A stretch of DNA of 64,000 nt from an uncultured Pseudomonadota bacterium. GTDB taxonomy: Bacteria; Bdellovibrionota_B; Oligoflexia; Oligoflexales; CAIYRB01. The notes under the pieces are model-generated. The model was not told where the DNA came from. It worked only from the letters and a program-made list of their open reading frames with translations, and ran no database searches. The stretch covers positions 1 through 64,000 of the forward strand of contig CAIWTN010000151.1 of NCBI GenBank assembly GCA_903915625.1, given 5' to 3'. Shown piece after piece: positions 45,224 through 54,253 of the stretch; position 1 is the stretch's first letter, and each line of letters begins with the position of its first letter. The position numbers and the translations under genes are program-made.

Positions 45224-45889
45224 TTATGGTAGCAGACTATGTAGTTGGCCAATCGGAACGGCCCGATCAGTTGCACCAAATATGAATGTGCCCGCGACAA
45301 GCACGCGTGCACCTGCTGCCACAACTTGGGCTCCGGTCTCAGCGTTAATCCCGCCATCGACTTCAATGAGTACCTTATTTTGAAGTCCGTATTGTTTTAA
45401 TTTATCAGCGAGCAGTTTGATGCGGCCTGCGGTTTGCTTAATGTAATGCTGACCGCCGTAGCCAGGATTTACGGACATTAACATGATGCTGTCGACATCT
45501 TCGAGCAATGGGAAAACACTCTCTAGTGGAGTCCCAGGATTTGCTGCGAGGCCGACCTTCGCTCCTGCTGCACGTATTGACTGGGCAAGGCGATGCGCAT
45601 GAATAGCTGCTTCAACGTGGAATGTGAGGCGGTCTGCTCCTGCCTTCACGTAATCAAGAGCAACGGCGTCTGGATTGCTCACCATGATGTGCACATCTAA
45701 CGGGATACTCGCAAGTTTCTTAAGTGCTTGTATGAAAGGCAGGCCGTAGGTGAGATTGGGTACAAAATGACCATCCATGACATCAACGTGATGCCAGTCC
45801 GCACCTGCTGCTTCCACGTTTTTTACTTCATCACCGAATCGCATCGGGTCAGATGCTAACAAGGACGGAGCCACTAAGACTTTGGTCAT
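45224..45889 (-). CDS. rpe: Ribulose-phosphate 3-epimerase
   Basis: The 221-residue TIM-barrel enzyme interconverts ribulose-5-phosphate and xylulose-5-phosphate. Motifs in order are VAPSLLASDPMRFGDEV, HVDVMDGHFVPNLTYG, DVHIMVSNPD, SVNPGYGGQHYI and IEVDGGINAETG, including the metal-binding His and Asp residues. Length is normal. Its start overlaps the def stop as ATGA, so the two genes are translationally coupled. Confidence 0.97.
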   Translation of the reverse strand: MTKVLVAPSLLASDPMRFGDEVKNVEAAGADWHHVDVMDGHFVPNLTYGLPFIQALKKLASIPLDVHIMVSNPDAVALDYVKAGADRLTFHVEAAIHAHRLAQSIRAAGAKVGLAANPGTPLESVFPLLEDVDSIMLMSVNPGYGGQHYIKQTAGRIKLLADKLKQYGLQNKVLIEVDGGINAETGAQVVAAGARVLVAGTFIFGATDRAVPIGQLHSLLP

Positions 45890-46437
45890 GTGGGTACTGC
45901 TCGACTGAGTTTCTTCCGGGCGAGGTTAGCTTTCAGTCGACTCATTCGGTTGATAAAGACGACACCGTCTATGTGATCGAGTTCATGCTGGATGCACACG
46001 GATAGCAGCCCTGTGGCATGAATTTCAAATGACTTTCCATATTCGTCCTGCGCAGACACCCAAACTTCCGCTGCTCGATCAATAAATTCGAAGATTTCGG
46101 GAAAGCTCAGACAGCCCTCTTGATAGCGAAACTTACCAGCCTTTTTAGTTATGACTGGATTGATGAAGGTAAATTTCTTGTCGTGCCACCATTCTTTGGG
46201 CTCGGCAAACTGTTCTTCATCTTGTTCTGCGTCCCTAGCTGCCCATGGTATCTCCATGGTGATGACTCGGCGTAGATCACCTACTTGGTTTGCGGCTAAT
46301 CCGATCCCGTTTGAGTCATGCATGGTCTCATGCATATCTGCAACGAATCGACGTAAGCTTTCGTCAAATTCACTCACTTCGGTAGCGCGAGTCTCCAGGA
46401 CCTGTGCAGGCCACAAGACGACGTCCAGAACTGCCAC
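45886..46437 (-). CDS. def: Peptide deformylase
   Basis: The 183-residue enzyme removes the formyl group from new proteins. All three metal-site motifs are present: GIGLAANQVG, EGCLSFPE (metal Cys) and QHELDHIDG (two metal His and the catalytic Glu). The start is GTG at 46437 with GAGGT upstream. The usual partner fmt is not adjacent; rpe is instead. Confidence 0.96.
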   Translation of the reverse strand: MAVLDVVLWPAQVLETRATEVSEFDESLRRFVADMHETMHDSNGIGLAANQVGDLRRVITMEIPWAARDAEQDEEQFAEPKEWWHDKKFTFINPVITKKAGKFRYQEGCLSFPEIFEFIDRAAEVWVSAQDEYGKSFEIHATGLLSVCIQHELDHIDGVVFINRMSRLKANLARKKLSRAVPT

Positions 46438-46557
46438 GACTCAGTACCTCAAATTTTGATTGCTGGTTTAGTTGTCGACCGAACGTCATTCGGCCGATTC
46501 CTCGGCACAAATGCTAGCATGTAGGGCAGCCTATGGCGAGTTCAAAGCCTGTGGCTA

Positions 46558-46794
46558 TCAGAGAGGCTTTGCGTCGTCGGGCGCGTTCTTAGCGAATGCA
46601 ACTTTTGTTGCGCGAGCCAATCTTTGCCAAAGATCGGCAAGGCTTTCATCGACAGTTTGTACCATGGAGTTTTGCACCAGAGTATCATTGGCATAATTAA
46701 AAACCGGCCGCCCGTGATACTTAATTGATAATATAAAAACCCAAAAAATTGCCTGAAGAGTCAGCTTACCTGCCCATTTTAATAAATCGTTCAT
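46558..46794 (-). CDS. Small membrane protein
   Basis: The 78-residue product has one membrane helix near the N-terminus (TLQAIFWVFILSI) and a soluble, amphipathic C-terminal part (VDESLADLWQRLARATKVAF). GGAGG lies ten bases before the ATG, which supports it being real. No family was recognised. Confidence 0.55.
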   Translation of the reverse strand: MNDLLKWAGKLTLQAIFWVFILSIKYHGRPVFNYANDTLVQNSMVQTVDESLADLWQRLARATKVAFAKNAPDDAKPL

Positions 46795-46858
46795 ACCTAC
46801 GTATCCTCCCCTCGGTTACGTTTGATCTTCAAAAGGATTGTGCCCTAAGCTCTGGCCT

Positions 46859-47809
46859 TCAGAGTCCCTGGCGAGTAGCTCGTTCATTTGCCCGTGCCCA
46901 AGGTATTATATCCTTTCTTGTCGGCGAGTTGCGAATAATGCTCAGTTCCCCTCGGTCCAGGTCCATGATGCCCAGCATGAAGGAAACGGAACCTGCTACC
47001 GCACGTTTGACCACCGCATCTAAATCTTCAGCAGGCGGTGTCGGATTGTTCGCCACTTCCACAGTCATCGCGAGAGTTCCATGAGTCATGTAAGCATAAT
47101 CAATGAACTCACCAAGTGCCGGATAGTCGGAATAGGATTGTCTATACTGGCTCATCCCCATTGCCTGCGCCGTCAGTTTGGCCAGAGTAAAGAATACATC
47201 GAAATCCGCGGGTCGCTCCGCGGAATGCGCCCAGGCCCAGAGTACCCCCTCCATTCCTGAGTGGAGTGCTAGAGCAGCACGAAAGCGCACTTTATTAGTT
47301 AAGTCCCTTACTAGCCGAATTGCCGGAGTTTTGAAGGAGTCTTCGTCTCTGCGGCCGGGAAAGGCATAGTCCCTGTTGGGGTCAAGGCCTCGGGCATCGA
47401 AGCGCCTGTTGGCTGCATGCCCGTCAGGGTTTACTAGCGGCTGCAGATAAATTGCATAATTTGAGAGGAGTTCTCGGACTACAGGCAACTGCCGGTATTT
47501 GACTAGGTAGTCAATTAGTCCAAGGACACCCTCAGTGCTGGCTTTCTCGTCTCCGTGATGGGTGCCATTAATGTAGATGGCTGGTAGAGATTCTGGTTCT
47601 CCATGGCTGACAACCACATAGTCGATGTTTCGCCCTTGTTCCGAGTACCCTAGGGTATGAAAATGTACGAGATTCGGATTTTGTCGGGCGAGTTGACGCA
47701 GGCTGGCGTGAATTTCTTCTTGGCCATGGTAAGCATGGAACGAAATGCCGAAGGCCTCTGAAGAAGTCGTGATAAGCCAAAACACTAGGCAAATGAGCGG
47801 ACGCACCAT
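46859..47809 (-). CDS. M14-family zinc carboxypeptidase, secreted
   Basis: The 316-residue product has a signal peptide (LICLVFWLITTSSEAFG) and AGGAGA upstream of its ATG. Zinc ligands of the M14 family are visible at H85 and E88 (NGTHHGDEKAS) and H183 (ALHSGMEG); the substrate-binding NPDG lies at 127-130 and the catalytic Glu is in TVEVANNP. M14 enzymes remove C-terminal residues from peptides or peptidoglycan stems. The substrate cannot be told from the sequence. Confidence 0.88.
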   Translation of the reverse strand: MVRPLICLVFWLITTSSEAFGISFHAYHGQEEIHASLRQLARQNPNLVHFHTLGYSEQGRNIDYVVVSHGEPESLPAIYINGTHHGDEKASTEGVLGLIDYLVKYRQLPVVRELLSNYAIYLQPLVNPDGHAANRRFDARGLDPNRDYAFPGRRDEDSFKTPAIRLVRDLTNKVRFRAALALHSGMEGVLWAWAHSAERPADFDVFFTLAKLTAQAMGMSQYRQSYSDYPALGEFIDYAYMTHGTLAMTVEVANNPTPPAEDLDAVVKRAVAGSVSFMLGIMDLDRGELSIIRNSPTRKDIIPWARANERATRQGL

Positions 47810-47928
47810 TGCTCATGGTCTCCTAGTCGGATGTGATTGCGTAATTGGGCGAGGTTCAATCAGAATTAGGTATCTTCTGATCGTAGCGATAAGGTTCCCT
47901 AGCTGTCAACGCACCCAATATTAGAGGC

Positions 47929-49008
47929 TCAGACTTCGAAGCGCGGGCTCGGAGTGAACGGATTTCGCAAAATTGGCTCATGGCCTGCGCGGCGAGCAGC
48001 ATCCAGAATTTTGGCAAATTCAAGGCTTATGGTAGCTCCGGCCTTCTGGGTGACCTCATCTTCCGTCGGTAGATCAAAATCGTTGGCACCGAAGTTAAGC
48101 CCATCAAGTGCCGCTTCGTTTTTAGTCAGTACTGAAGTGCGTACATGAGTAAAGTTATGTAAATAGATACGACTAATTGCGAGCCAGCGCAGGTACTCGC
48201 GATTACTAATCTCGCCACCACCTAGTTCGTTATTCCACGGTTTATATGTCCAGCAAAGAAAGCTGGTCAGCCGCCGATCAGTTGATTCTTGGAAGTCGCG
48301 GAGTCGCTGCAGGTGATTCAGACGCTCTTCTAGTGTCTCATCAAACCCAATCACCATCGTTGCGGTCGAGCCCATGCCGGCGTCTAGGATGGCGCGTTGG
48401 GCCTTGAAGTAGTCATCGACGGAATACTTGCCGGGACTGTGTCTTTTGCGAAAGGCGTCATCTAGAATCTCGGCGCCGCCACCGGTCACCCATCGTGTTC
48501 CGGCTGCGAGTAAGAGTTGCGCCCCTTCCTCATAACTGAGCTTAGAAAGTTTGCAGCTAAACATGAATTCAGCGACTGTCATTTCAAAAAAACTAAGAGA
48601 GTCGTTGTAACGATGATGAATTTTGGAGAAGAGCTCAGCGTAGTCAGTGAGTTTCAGCTTGGGGTGGAAGCCCCCATTAAAACTAACCAACTTGCCCCCA
48701 TAGCCGACTAAGTCGTCGATTCTAGCGCAAACCTCATCGAAACTTAAAAGGTAGCCACCGGCTTGGTGGGGCAATCTGTAAAAAGCACAATAATCGCATT
48801 TGGCAACGCAGATGTTAGTGTAATTGACGATGGCCATGACGATATAGGTCGACTGGTTTGCTGGGTGAAGGCGATTACGGACCTGGGTTGATAGCTCGCT
48901 TAAGGTCAGGTCATCGGCGGACATGTAGAGCAATGCGGCGTCATCCGTGGAAATCGGTGACCCGTCCAAAATTTTGTCGCGCAAGCGTGCTATAGCTGTG
49001 TCTGACAA
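47929..49008 (-). CDS. mqnC: Cyclic dehypoxanthinyl futalosine synthase (MqnC)
   Basis: A TTG start with GAGG upstream gives 359 residues. It is a radical-SAM enzyme with the cluster motif at C67, C71 and C74 (NICVAKCDYCAFYRLP). Residues typical of MqnC follow: GGFHPKLKLTDYAELF, TGGGAEILDD and STATMVIGFDET. MqnC cyclises dehypoxanthine futalosine, the third step of the futalosine route to menaquinone. The other early genes (mqnA, B, D, E) are not in the window. Confidence 0.92.
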   Translation of the reverse strand: MSDTAIARLRDKILDGSPISTDDAALLYMSADDLTLSELSTQVRNRLHPANQSTYIVMAIVNYTNICVAKCDYCAFYRLPHQAGGYLLSFDEVCARIDDLVGYGGKLVSFNGGFHPKLKLTDYAELFSKIHHRYNDSLSFFEMTVAEFMFSCKLSKLSYEEGAQLLLAAGTRWVTGGGAEILDDAFRKRHSPGKYSVDDYFKAQRAILDAGMGSTATMVIGFDETLEERLNHLQRLRDFQESTDRRLTSFLCWTYKPWNNELGGGEISNREYLRWLAISRIYLHNFTHVRTSVLTKNEAALDGLNFGANDFDLPTEDEVTQKAGATISLEFAKILDAARRAGHEPILRNPFTPSPRFEV

Positions 49009-49322
49009 GGCGTAATTCCTCGTTATTTATATACAATAATCAGTCTTCTGAGCCCTGAAAAACCACTTTATCCTGTCCAAGCAGCCCATGGTAGCGGATT
49101 TACCCGTTTTTCATTGAAGATGCATTAGTTTGCACAGGGTAGGTCTAAGTATGCTAAGTCGGCAAATCCGCGAAAGACAGCGTAAATCTCTAGTTGCCTC
49201 GGTCGGTCAATTTTACTAAAGGGTAGCGCTGAGCGTACACATAGACATTTTAACGTTACTGTGACCGCTAGTTCCTTTTGCATTTGCAACAGGCGCCGTT
49301 GGTAATAGGGAGAGTCTGAACG
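49009..49322. other. 314-base intergenic region between mqnC and the haemerythrin-like gene
   Basis: No gene, tRNA or strong hairpin was seen. Near its left end, read leftward, TGTATATAAAT (49022-49036) lies just before the mqnC ribosome site and could be a -10 element, without a convincing -35. GGGAGAG near the right end is the ribosome site of the next gene. Confidence 0.4.
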
Positions 49323-49820
49323 ATGGATATCCTACACTACCTCAAGACACACCATGATTCGATTCGGACCACGTGTGAAAGCCTATGGCAGGCGAAAGCA
49401 GTGAAAGAGCGCAAAGCGCAGCTCGAGGCCTTGGTAAAAGCAACAGAAGTCTATTTAACTTTGGAGAGGGATTTTCTTTATCCAGAGATTTCTGGGTTGT
49501 TTACCGCAGCCGACAGTCTGATCGAAGCTGCCGAAACGAATGCTACAAATGTAGACAAGAGTCTGAAATCTTTGGTCAAAACCGCGTCTTCCGCGGCATT
49601 TGATGCAAATGTCTTCGCTACCCGTTTGCAGGAGTTTCAATTAGCTTTGACGATGCACTTTGACCAGGAAGAGCAGAATCTTATGCCTAAAATGCGTATG
49701 CATATACGCACGGAGGAGCGTGAGGATCTAGGGCAAGTTTTTGCCGACGCTGAAGCTGAGGTTCTGATAGCTCTGGCAGCAGAATTGGAGCCGGTGTCCG
49801 TAAGCCGCAAACGGGCTTAG
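49323..49820 (+). CDS. Haemerythrin-like HHE-domain protein
   Basis: The 165-residue helical protein has the spaced His/Glu residues of HHE domains: LKTHHDSIRTTC at the start, LERDFLYPE in the second helix, and MHFDQEEQNLMPKM in the fourth. These can bind a di-iron centre that handles O2, NO or iron. The second helix has E-R-D-F where a His is often found, so the full ligand set is uncertain. It is cytoplasmic by sequence, lies just upstream of rplS and has its own GGGAGAG site. Confidence 0.7.
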   Translation: MDILHYLKTHHDSIRTTCESLWQAKAVKERKAQLEALVKATEVYLTLERDFLYPEISGLFTAADSLIEAAETNATNVDKSLKSLVKTASSAAFDANVFATRLQEFQLALTMHFDQEEQNLMPKMRMHIRTEEREDLGQVFADAEAEVLIALAAELEPVSVSRKRA

Positions 49821-49931
49821 TCAATCGTGATGAGGAATGCGTCTTGACCAGTAGGTATCAGACGCGGTACTTACTCTCCTCTAGTCCGCCTTTTAAGGGC
49901 CTAACATAGTCGCTAGCTGTAGGTTTTAGTG

Positions 49932-50411
49932 ATGAAGAACAACCTGATTACCCAATTTGAACAGCGCGTATTTAGCCAACGCAAGACGCTTCCAACATTC
50001 CGGGCTGGTGATACAGTTCGGATCGCCTATAAGATTCAAGAAGGCGCCGACAAAGCTAAGTTCCGTCTGCAGCAATTCGAAGGGATTGTCATCCGCTTCC
50101 GCAAAGGCACTGCAGATGGCAGCTTCACAGTTCGCAAGATCGGCGCTAATGGCGTCGGTGTAGAGCGTTGCTTCCCTCTGTACTCACCATATGTTGATTC
50201 CGTCGAAGTCTTGGCATCTGGTGTGGTTCGCCGGGCACGCCTATACTACCTCCGTGATTTAGCCGGTAAAGCTGCTAGGATTCGTAGCCGCTTCCACGGC
50301 CGCAAAGCGATGGTTGCAGTCCCTGGCGCCGAGCAACAACCAGTAGATATGTCCAAGGTCGAATTGGCTTCAGCTGCTGAAGCTGAAAAGCCAAAGACCA
50401 CAGCTGAGTAG
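49932..50411 (+). CDS. rplS: 50S ribosomal protein L19 with C-terminal extension
   Basis: ATG at 49932; a GTG directly before it (49929) is less likely. The core (residues 1-118) is typical L19: [44 protein letters not shown] and [15 protein letters not shown]19 sits at the 30S-50S interface. Usual length is about 115-120; here about 40 extra residues, rich in Ala, Glu and Lys, follow ([16 protein letters not shown]). rimM and trmD, the usual neighbours, are absent. Confidence 0.95.
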   Translation: MKNNLITQFEQRVFSQRKTLPTFRAGDTVRIAYKIQEGADKAKFRLQQFEGIVIRFRKGTADGSFTVRKIGANGVGVERCFPLYSPYVDSVEVLASGVVRRARLYYLRDLAGKAARIRSRFHGRKAMVAVPGAEQQPVDMSKVELASAAEAEKPKTTAE

Positions 50412-50418
50412 TCAGCTG
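50401..50418. other. Short palindrome at the rplS/yraN convergent junction
   Basis: CAGCTGA (50401-50407) and TCAGCTG (50412-50418) form a 7-bp stem with a 4-base loop. It includes the stop codons of both convergent genes. It could act as a weak two-way terminator, but there is no T-run. Confidence 0.35.
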
Positions 50419-50780
50419 AGGACGTTGACATAGTAGTCAATTATCGGTTTCTTTTGAGGATCTGGGTAGACCAAAGCAAGGTCGACCCGGATCGTTTTGC
50501 TTTTGTCCGCGAGACGGCTGGCTACAATTTGAGAGCCTCGGTAAAGCGCTGCTCGCTTGCGTGCCGGCAATAGCTGGAGGGCATCCTGAATGACGGATGG
50601 CTTACGTCTACGCGCTTTTACTTCAACAATAATTAAAGTCTCACATTTGCGAGCGACGATATCGAGTTCGCAGCCGATATAGCGAAAATTCCGCTCTAGA
50701 ATGTTCCATCCCTGCTTTTCAAGTGCCTGGGCAACAAGGTTTTCAGCGACTATGGAGAGTTGGCGATTTTGCAGCTTCAA
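50412..50780 (-). CDS. yraN: UPF0102 (YraN) nuclease-like protein
   Basis: The family core is clear: VAENLVAQALEKQGW, ILERNFRYIGCELDIVARK and LIIVEVKARRR, matching the PD-(D/E)xK-type motifs E-L-D and E-V-K. A TTG at 50780 gives 122 residues, the normal length, and overlaps rnhB by 38 bases. The frame stays open upstream to ATG 50876 or 50906, which would overlap rnhB much more; the true start is uncertain. Gene order rnhB-yraN is common in proteobacteria. Its function is unproven. Confidence 0.85.
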   Translation of the reverse strand: MKLQNRQLSIVAENLVAQALEKQGWNILERNFRYIGCELDIVARKCETLIIVEVKARRRKPSVIQDALQLLPARKRAALYRGSQIVASRLADKSKTIRVDLALVYPDPQKKPIIDYYVNVLS

Positions 50781-51420
50781 TGTGATCGCGGATGGGGGCA
50801 AAGGTCTTCCTGTGTAGTTCACAAATGCCAAGCTTCGAGATGCTAGCAAAATGTGCCTTTGTCCCGTAACCGACATGAGCGTCGAATCCATAATTCGGAA
50901 ATACAAGAGCCTGTTGGCGCATGAATTGATCGCGGGTGGTCTTTGCTAAAATGGATGCGGCAGCAATCGAGAAACAATAGTAGTCGCCTTTGACTATAGT
51001 TTCCTGCCGGCCATCATAGCCTGAAATGCGTAGTTTGCCGTCAACAAGAAGCACATCAAATGCACCACAGCCGGCGATAGCGCGTCGCATGGCTAAGAAG
51101 CATGCGGCTACTATGCCCAGTTCATTGATTTCCTCGACCGAGGCACTGGCTACATGACGACCGAGGCTGATGTCTTCAATGACTGGCAATATCCGCTCTC
51201 TTTGAGTCGCAGATAATTGCTTAGAGTCTCGGATCAGGGACCTAGTGCTGCTCGGTAATTTGCGTAGGCGGGACCAATCAAGAACGACACAGCCTGCGTG
51301 AAGGGGGCCCGCCAAGCAACCACGCCCCACCTCATCAACTCCTGCAAACAGAAGCCCCTGGGATAAAAGTCGACGCTCGATGCGGCCCCTGTCTCGCTGT
51401 GGCGCATTAGCGCCAGCCAT
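50743..51420 (-). CDS. rnhB: Ribonuclease HII
   Basis: The 225-residue enzyme removes RNA from RNA-DNA hybrids. The catalytic D29-E30 lies in AGVDEVGRGCLAGPL, a further Asp in DVLLVDGKL, and ASILAKTTRDQFMRQQ plus FDAHVGYGTKAH follow as in the family. Its ATG shares one base with the trxA stop, and its end overlaps yraN, so trxA, rnhB and yraN form a tight operon. Confidence 0.96.
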   Translation of the reverse strand: MAGANAPQRDRGRIERRLLSQGLLFAGVDEVGRGCLAGPLHAGCVVLDWSRLRKLPSSTRSLIRDSKQLSATQRERILPVIEDISLGRHVASASVEEINELGIVAACFLAMRRAIAGCGAFDVLLVDGKLRISGYDGRQETIVKGDYYCFSIAAASILAKTTRDQFMRQQALVFPNYGFDAHVGYGTKAHFASISKLGICELHRKTFAPIRDHIEAAKSPTLHSR

Positions 51421-51746
51421 TACAGAGCTTTCTTAATTAGATCGACGAGTTTGGTCTTCGGTACTGCACCTACGACGCTGTCGACTAACTTGCCGTCTTT
51501 GAAAAGGGCCAAGAAAGGGATCGACCGTACGCCAAAACTTGCAGGAATATTGGCATTTTCGTCGACATTCATTTTCGCCACGGTGACTTTACCCTGGTAT
51601 TCCTGAGCTAGAGACTCAAGAACCGGGCCTATAGCTACACATGGTCCACACCACGGAGCCCAAAAATCCACTAGGACTGGGATGCTGGATTTTAGAACCG
51701 TTGTTTCAAAGGTTGCGTCATTTATTGCTACGGTATTTTCGGCCAT
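51420..51746 (-). CDS. trxA: Thioredoxin
   Basis: This 108-residue protein has the active site WCGPC at C33-C36, the cis-proline segment IPFLALFKDG and the usual VLVDFWAPWCGPC strand. It reduces disulphides in the cytoplasm. There is no signal peptide. A GGAG site lies before its ATG and a TTGACA lies about 60 bases upstream. It heads the trxA-rnhB-yraN operon. Confidence 0.97.
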   Translation of the reverse strand: MAENTVAINDATFETTVLKSSIPVLVDFWAPWCGPCVAIGPVLESLAQEYQGKVTVAKMNVDENANIPASFGVRSIPFLALFKDGKLVDSVVGAVPKTKLVDLIKKAL

Positions 51747-51774
51747 TCCTGGTCTCCTTCACATAAGCGGAGCC

Positions 51775-51807
51775 CTATATTGCCCCAAGTCACGCCCTCT
51801 TTGTCAA
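51775..51807 (-). promoter_or_regulatory. Candidate trxA promoter
   Basis: Read leftward, a perfect TTGACA (51802-51807) is followed after 19 bases by CAATAT, or after 22 by TATAGG. The spacing is longer than the usual 17, so only the -35 match is good. Confidence 0.3.
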
Positions 51808-51858
51808 TCTTAAGCGTACTTAGATTTCATTGAGTCGGGCCGGATCAGGAAAAAGCCA

Positions 51859-53154
51859 CTACTTGCGGCAGAATAGGACTAGGTACACGGTCCTACCACC
51901 ATGATTAAAGGGCCTTGTTTCAATCTGAAATTTTGCCATTCGGGAGATTAATCTGTTAGCGACCGCGAGGGTTGGTGCAAAGACAAAGCCGGCTATAACC
52001 CCACGCAGTTTTGATAGCTTTTGACCTATTTGCTGATAAAGCAGCCCAGTCGAAGATTTGCTACCGAGACGGGCCCCGAAGGGAGGATTCATCAGGATAA
52101 GAGTCGACGCGGCTGACCGCGTGATTTCTTCTAGGTCGAATTTAAGGACATCCTCCTGGATTACCTTTGTTCGAATCGGCAGGATTGAGTGCGATGAGAG
52201 TATGTCATTAAATCCGTTAATATTGATCGTTAGGCTCTCACACGTTTTGCCGTCTATATCCAGTAGAGTCAAATGTGGGATTTGCGAGGTGTCGATAAGT
52301 CTAGCAGACTGCTGGCGCGCAAACCCTAAACTTGCCGTTGCGCAACAGGGATAGGACTCCGCACTCAATGCGCCAAAAAAAAGCCAGGGCGGCAGACGGC
52401 CAAAAGTCATGGCTGCCTCGAAGGCAAACGTGCCTGATCCAGCAAATGGCACTAAAATATGGTCAAAGTTCTCTATCTTTTGTTCGTGAGCGAAATTTAG
52501 CGCAGCAGAAATCGCACCAGAGGCGATATCTTCTTTAACAGAGGCAATTCCGCTAAGTACGCGCTTATATCCACGTTGGTACAGAGGACGACCGTTTAGG
52601 CTCAAATATATCTTCAGGCGGTCTTCAACTAGACGGATGTCAAGAAGGTGCGGAGTTTTTTCGCGCTCCGTTACATTGATGGCGAATTTTTTCAGGGTCT
52701 TTTCAATAAGCTCAGCTATTTTTCCTTCGTGGTAAATATGGCTGGCAATCGAATTCGCCCGGACAGAAATTGCACAGTTTTGCGGGAGGAAGATGTTCCA
52801 AGGGAGTTCATCAATGCGATCTTTAATTTCTTTGATGGACCCGGCGCGACCGCCGCCAATCTCCCAAAGGACCTCTCGTACCATCGTAAGATGTGCGGTT
52901 ACGGCCAGCAAATCACGCCAGCCAATATTGGCAAGCTGAATGCCGCTCTCGGTGAGAGAGATGTTTGGCTCAAACTTTGGTTGCAACAGCGGTTGTGCAA
53001 GCCTTGCAGTCACCTCTGACATTGCAAGGTCGCTAAAGCCTTTTGCCACCCTTAAGACGGCGACATGAGGCACTCCCGTGATCCTGCGCTTAATGAATTT
53101 CGTGGGATCGAGAGTAGGTCCAGGGGCTAATTTAGGTTTAGAAATTTTCGACAT
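51859..53154 (-). CDS. RlmL/Trm14-type RNA methyltransferase (THUMP plus N6/N2-MTase)
   Basis: This 431-residue protein has the class I methyltransferase motifs of the YcbY/RlmL group: ILVPFAGSGTFAFEAAM (SAM-binding), LLDIDGKTCESLTI and the catalytic LILMNPPFGARLG. The N-terminal 150 residues fit a THUMP-like region (NCAISVRANSIASHIYHEGK, IAELIEKTLKKFAI). Such enzymes methylate guanosine in rRNA or tRNA. The exact target is unknown. Its start overlaps the end of the GHMP kinase gene by 17 bases. Confidence 0.82.
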   Translation of the reverse strand: MSKISKPKLAPGPTLDPTKFIKRRITGVPHVAVLRVAKGFSDLAMSEVTARLAQPLLQPKFEPNISLTESGIQLANIGWRDLLAVTAHLTMVREVLWEIGGGRAGSIKEIKDRIDELPWNIFLPQNCAISVRANSIASHIYHEGKIAELIEKTLKKFAINVTEREKTPHLLDIRLVEDRLKIYLSLNGRPLYQRGYKRVLSGIASVKEDIASGAISAALNFAHEQKIENFDHILVPFAGSGTFAFEAAMTFGRLPPWLFFGALSAESYPCCATASLGFARQQSARLIDTSQIPHLTLLDIDGKTCESLTININGFNDILSSHSILPIRTKVIQEDVLKFDLEEITRSAASTLILMNPPFGARLGSKSSTGLLYQQIGQKLSKLRGVIAGFVFAPTLAVANRLISRMAKFQIETRPFNHGGRTVYLVLFCRK

Positions 53155-54160
53155 TTAGTCCTAATGGTGCCACGGTGGCTGCGAGAATTTGACCGCCGTT
53201 GTTGCGTAGCGCTGTTTCCACGTCTTTTTTCTTTGATGCGGGTGCCAGAACGGCCATGACCCCTCCACCGCCGGCGCCACAAACCCTGGTTAGACGGGCT
53301 CCGGCCGTTAGTGCCGCTTTATCTAGCCGTTTTGTCTCCGTAGTCTCAATATTTGGCCACAACTTAACCCGCAGTTGCCATTCTTTTGCAGAAAGCGATA
53401 CCACTTGTTCGTAATCGCCAGTGCGTACCGCCTCGGCGCACTGTTCTGCACATAGCCCTATAGCATTGAAGGTTTCCAACAAGCTCTTATCACCATCGAA
53501 TAAGCGCTTAAAGATTTCCCAGTTGTTTATGGCTGAAGCGCGTGATTTACCGCTGTAACAGACAATCAGTTCTTCTGACAAGCGCGGTAGCCGACTAATC
53601 CCCAAGGTCTCTACGTTTACTCGTCCATATGGGTAGCTGAGTAAATTAATTTGTCCCCTGATTCCGCCCCAATAATCTTGAATTCCGGTGGGTGTTTGAA
53701 TGAGTCTTGCCTCAACATCTCCTACGAGCTGAACCAGCTGGGCGTCGGACGCTGGAGCCCAACCATCACTTAATTGCCGAGCCCTCCATAATGCCCCGGC
53801 AACGGCGATTCCCAAGCATGATGAACCGCCTAAGCCTGCGCCAGCGGGTGACTGAGCCGAGGTCTTTAAATGCAATGGAGGCAGCTTCGGGTGCCACAGT
53901 GCAGAGAGTAACAAGCTGAGAAGCGGCAGTTTCTTGGAGGCGACAACATGGGCAAAGCTGCCCGTGACGACTTCCCCTTGATCCTGACTGGACAACAGAT
54001 ATTGTCCGTCATCTGCCGTCGACACCTCTGCTGATGCCATTAAGGTGATACCTACATTTACTGTCGCCTTATGATCCAAAATATGTGGAATAGGCCAGAT
54101 GTCGAGCGTGCCGCCAGCCAGGTCAATGCGAGTAGGGGTTGTGGCGCGCACTCTAAGCAT
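53138..54160 (-). CDS. GHMP-family kinase (heptose/galactose-kinase-like)
   Basis: ATG at 54160 has GAGGAG seven bases upstream; an in-frame start at 54247 adds 29 residues without family character. The 340-residue product shows the three GHMP motifs: TPTRIDLAGGTLDIWP, SPAGAGLGGSSCLGIAVAGA and RVCGAGGGGVMAVL. The first motif resembles D-glycero-D-manno-heptose 7-phosphate kinases, as used for LPS or S-layer sugars. No other heptose genes are nearby, so the sugar is uncertain. Confidence 0.85.
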   Translation of the reverse strand: MLRVRATTPTRIDLAGGTLDIWPIPHILDHKATVNVGITLMASAEVSTADDGQYLLSSQDQGEVVTGSFAHVVASKKLPLLSLLLSALWHPKLPPLHLKTSAQSPAGAGLGGSSCLGIAVAGALWRARQLSDGWAPASDAQLVQLVGDVEARLIQTPTGIQDYWGGIRGQINLLSYPYGRVNVETLGISRLPRLSEELIVCYSGKSRASAINNWEIFKRLFDGDKSLLETFNAIGLCAEQCAEAVRTGDYEQVVSLSAKEWQLRVKLWPNIETTETKRLDKAALTAGARLTRVCGAGGGGVMAVLAPASKKKDVETALRNNGGQILAATVAPLGLNVENF

Positions 54161-54253
54161 AAGAGTCTCCTCAAATTGACGGGTTAGCTGGTATGATGGA
54201 AGTCTGTCTGGGACCGTAACCAAACCGCCTTCCTCCATAGAGGACAATTATAC

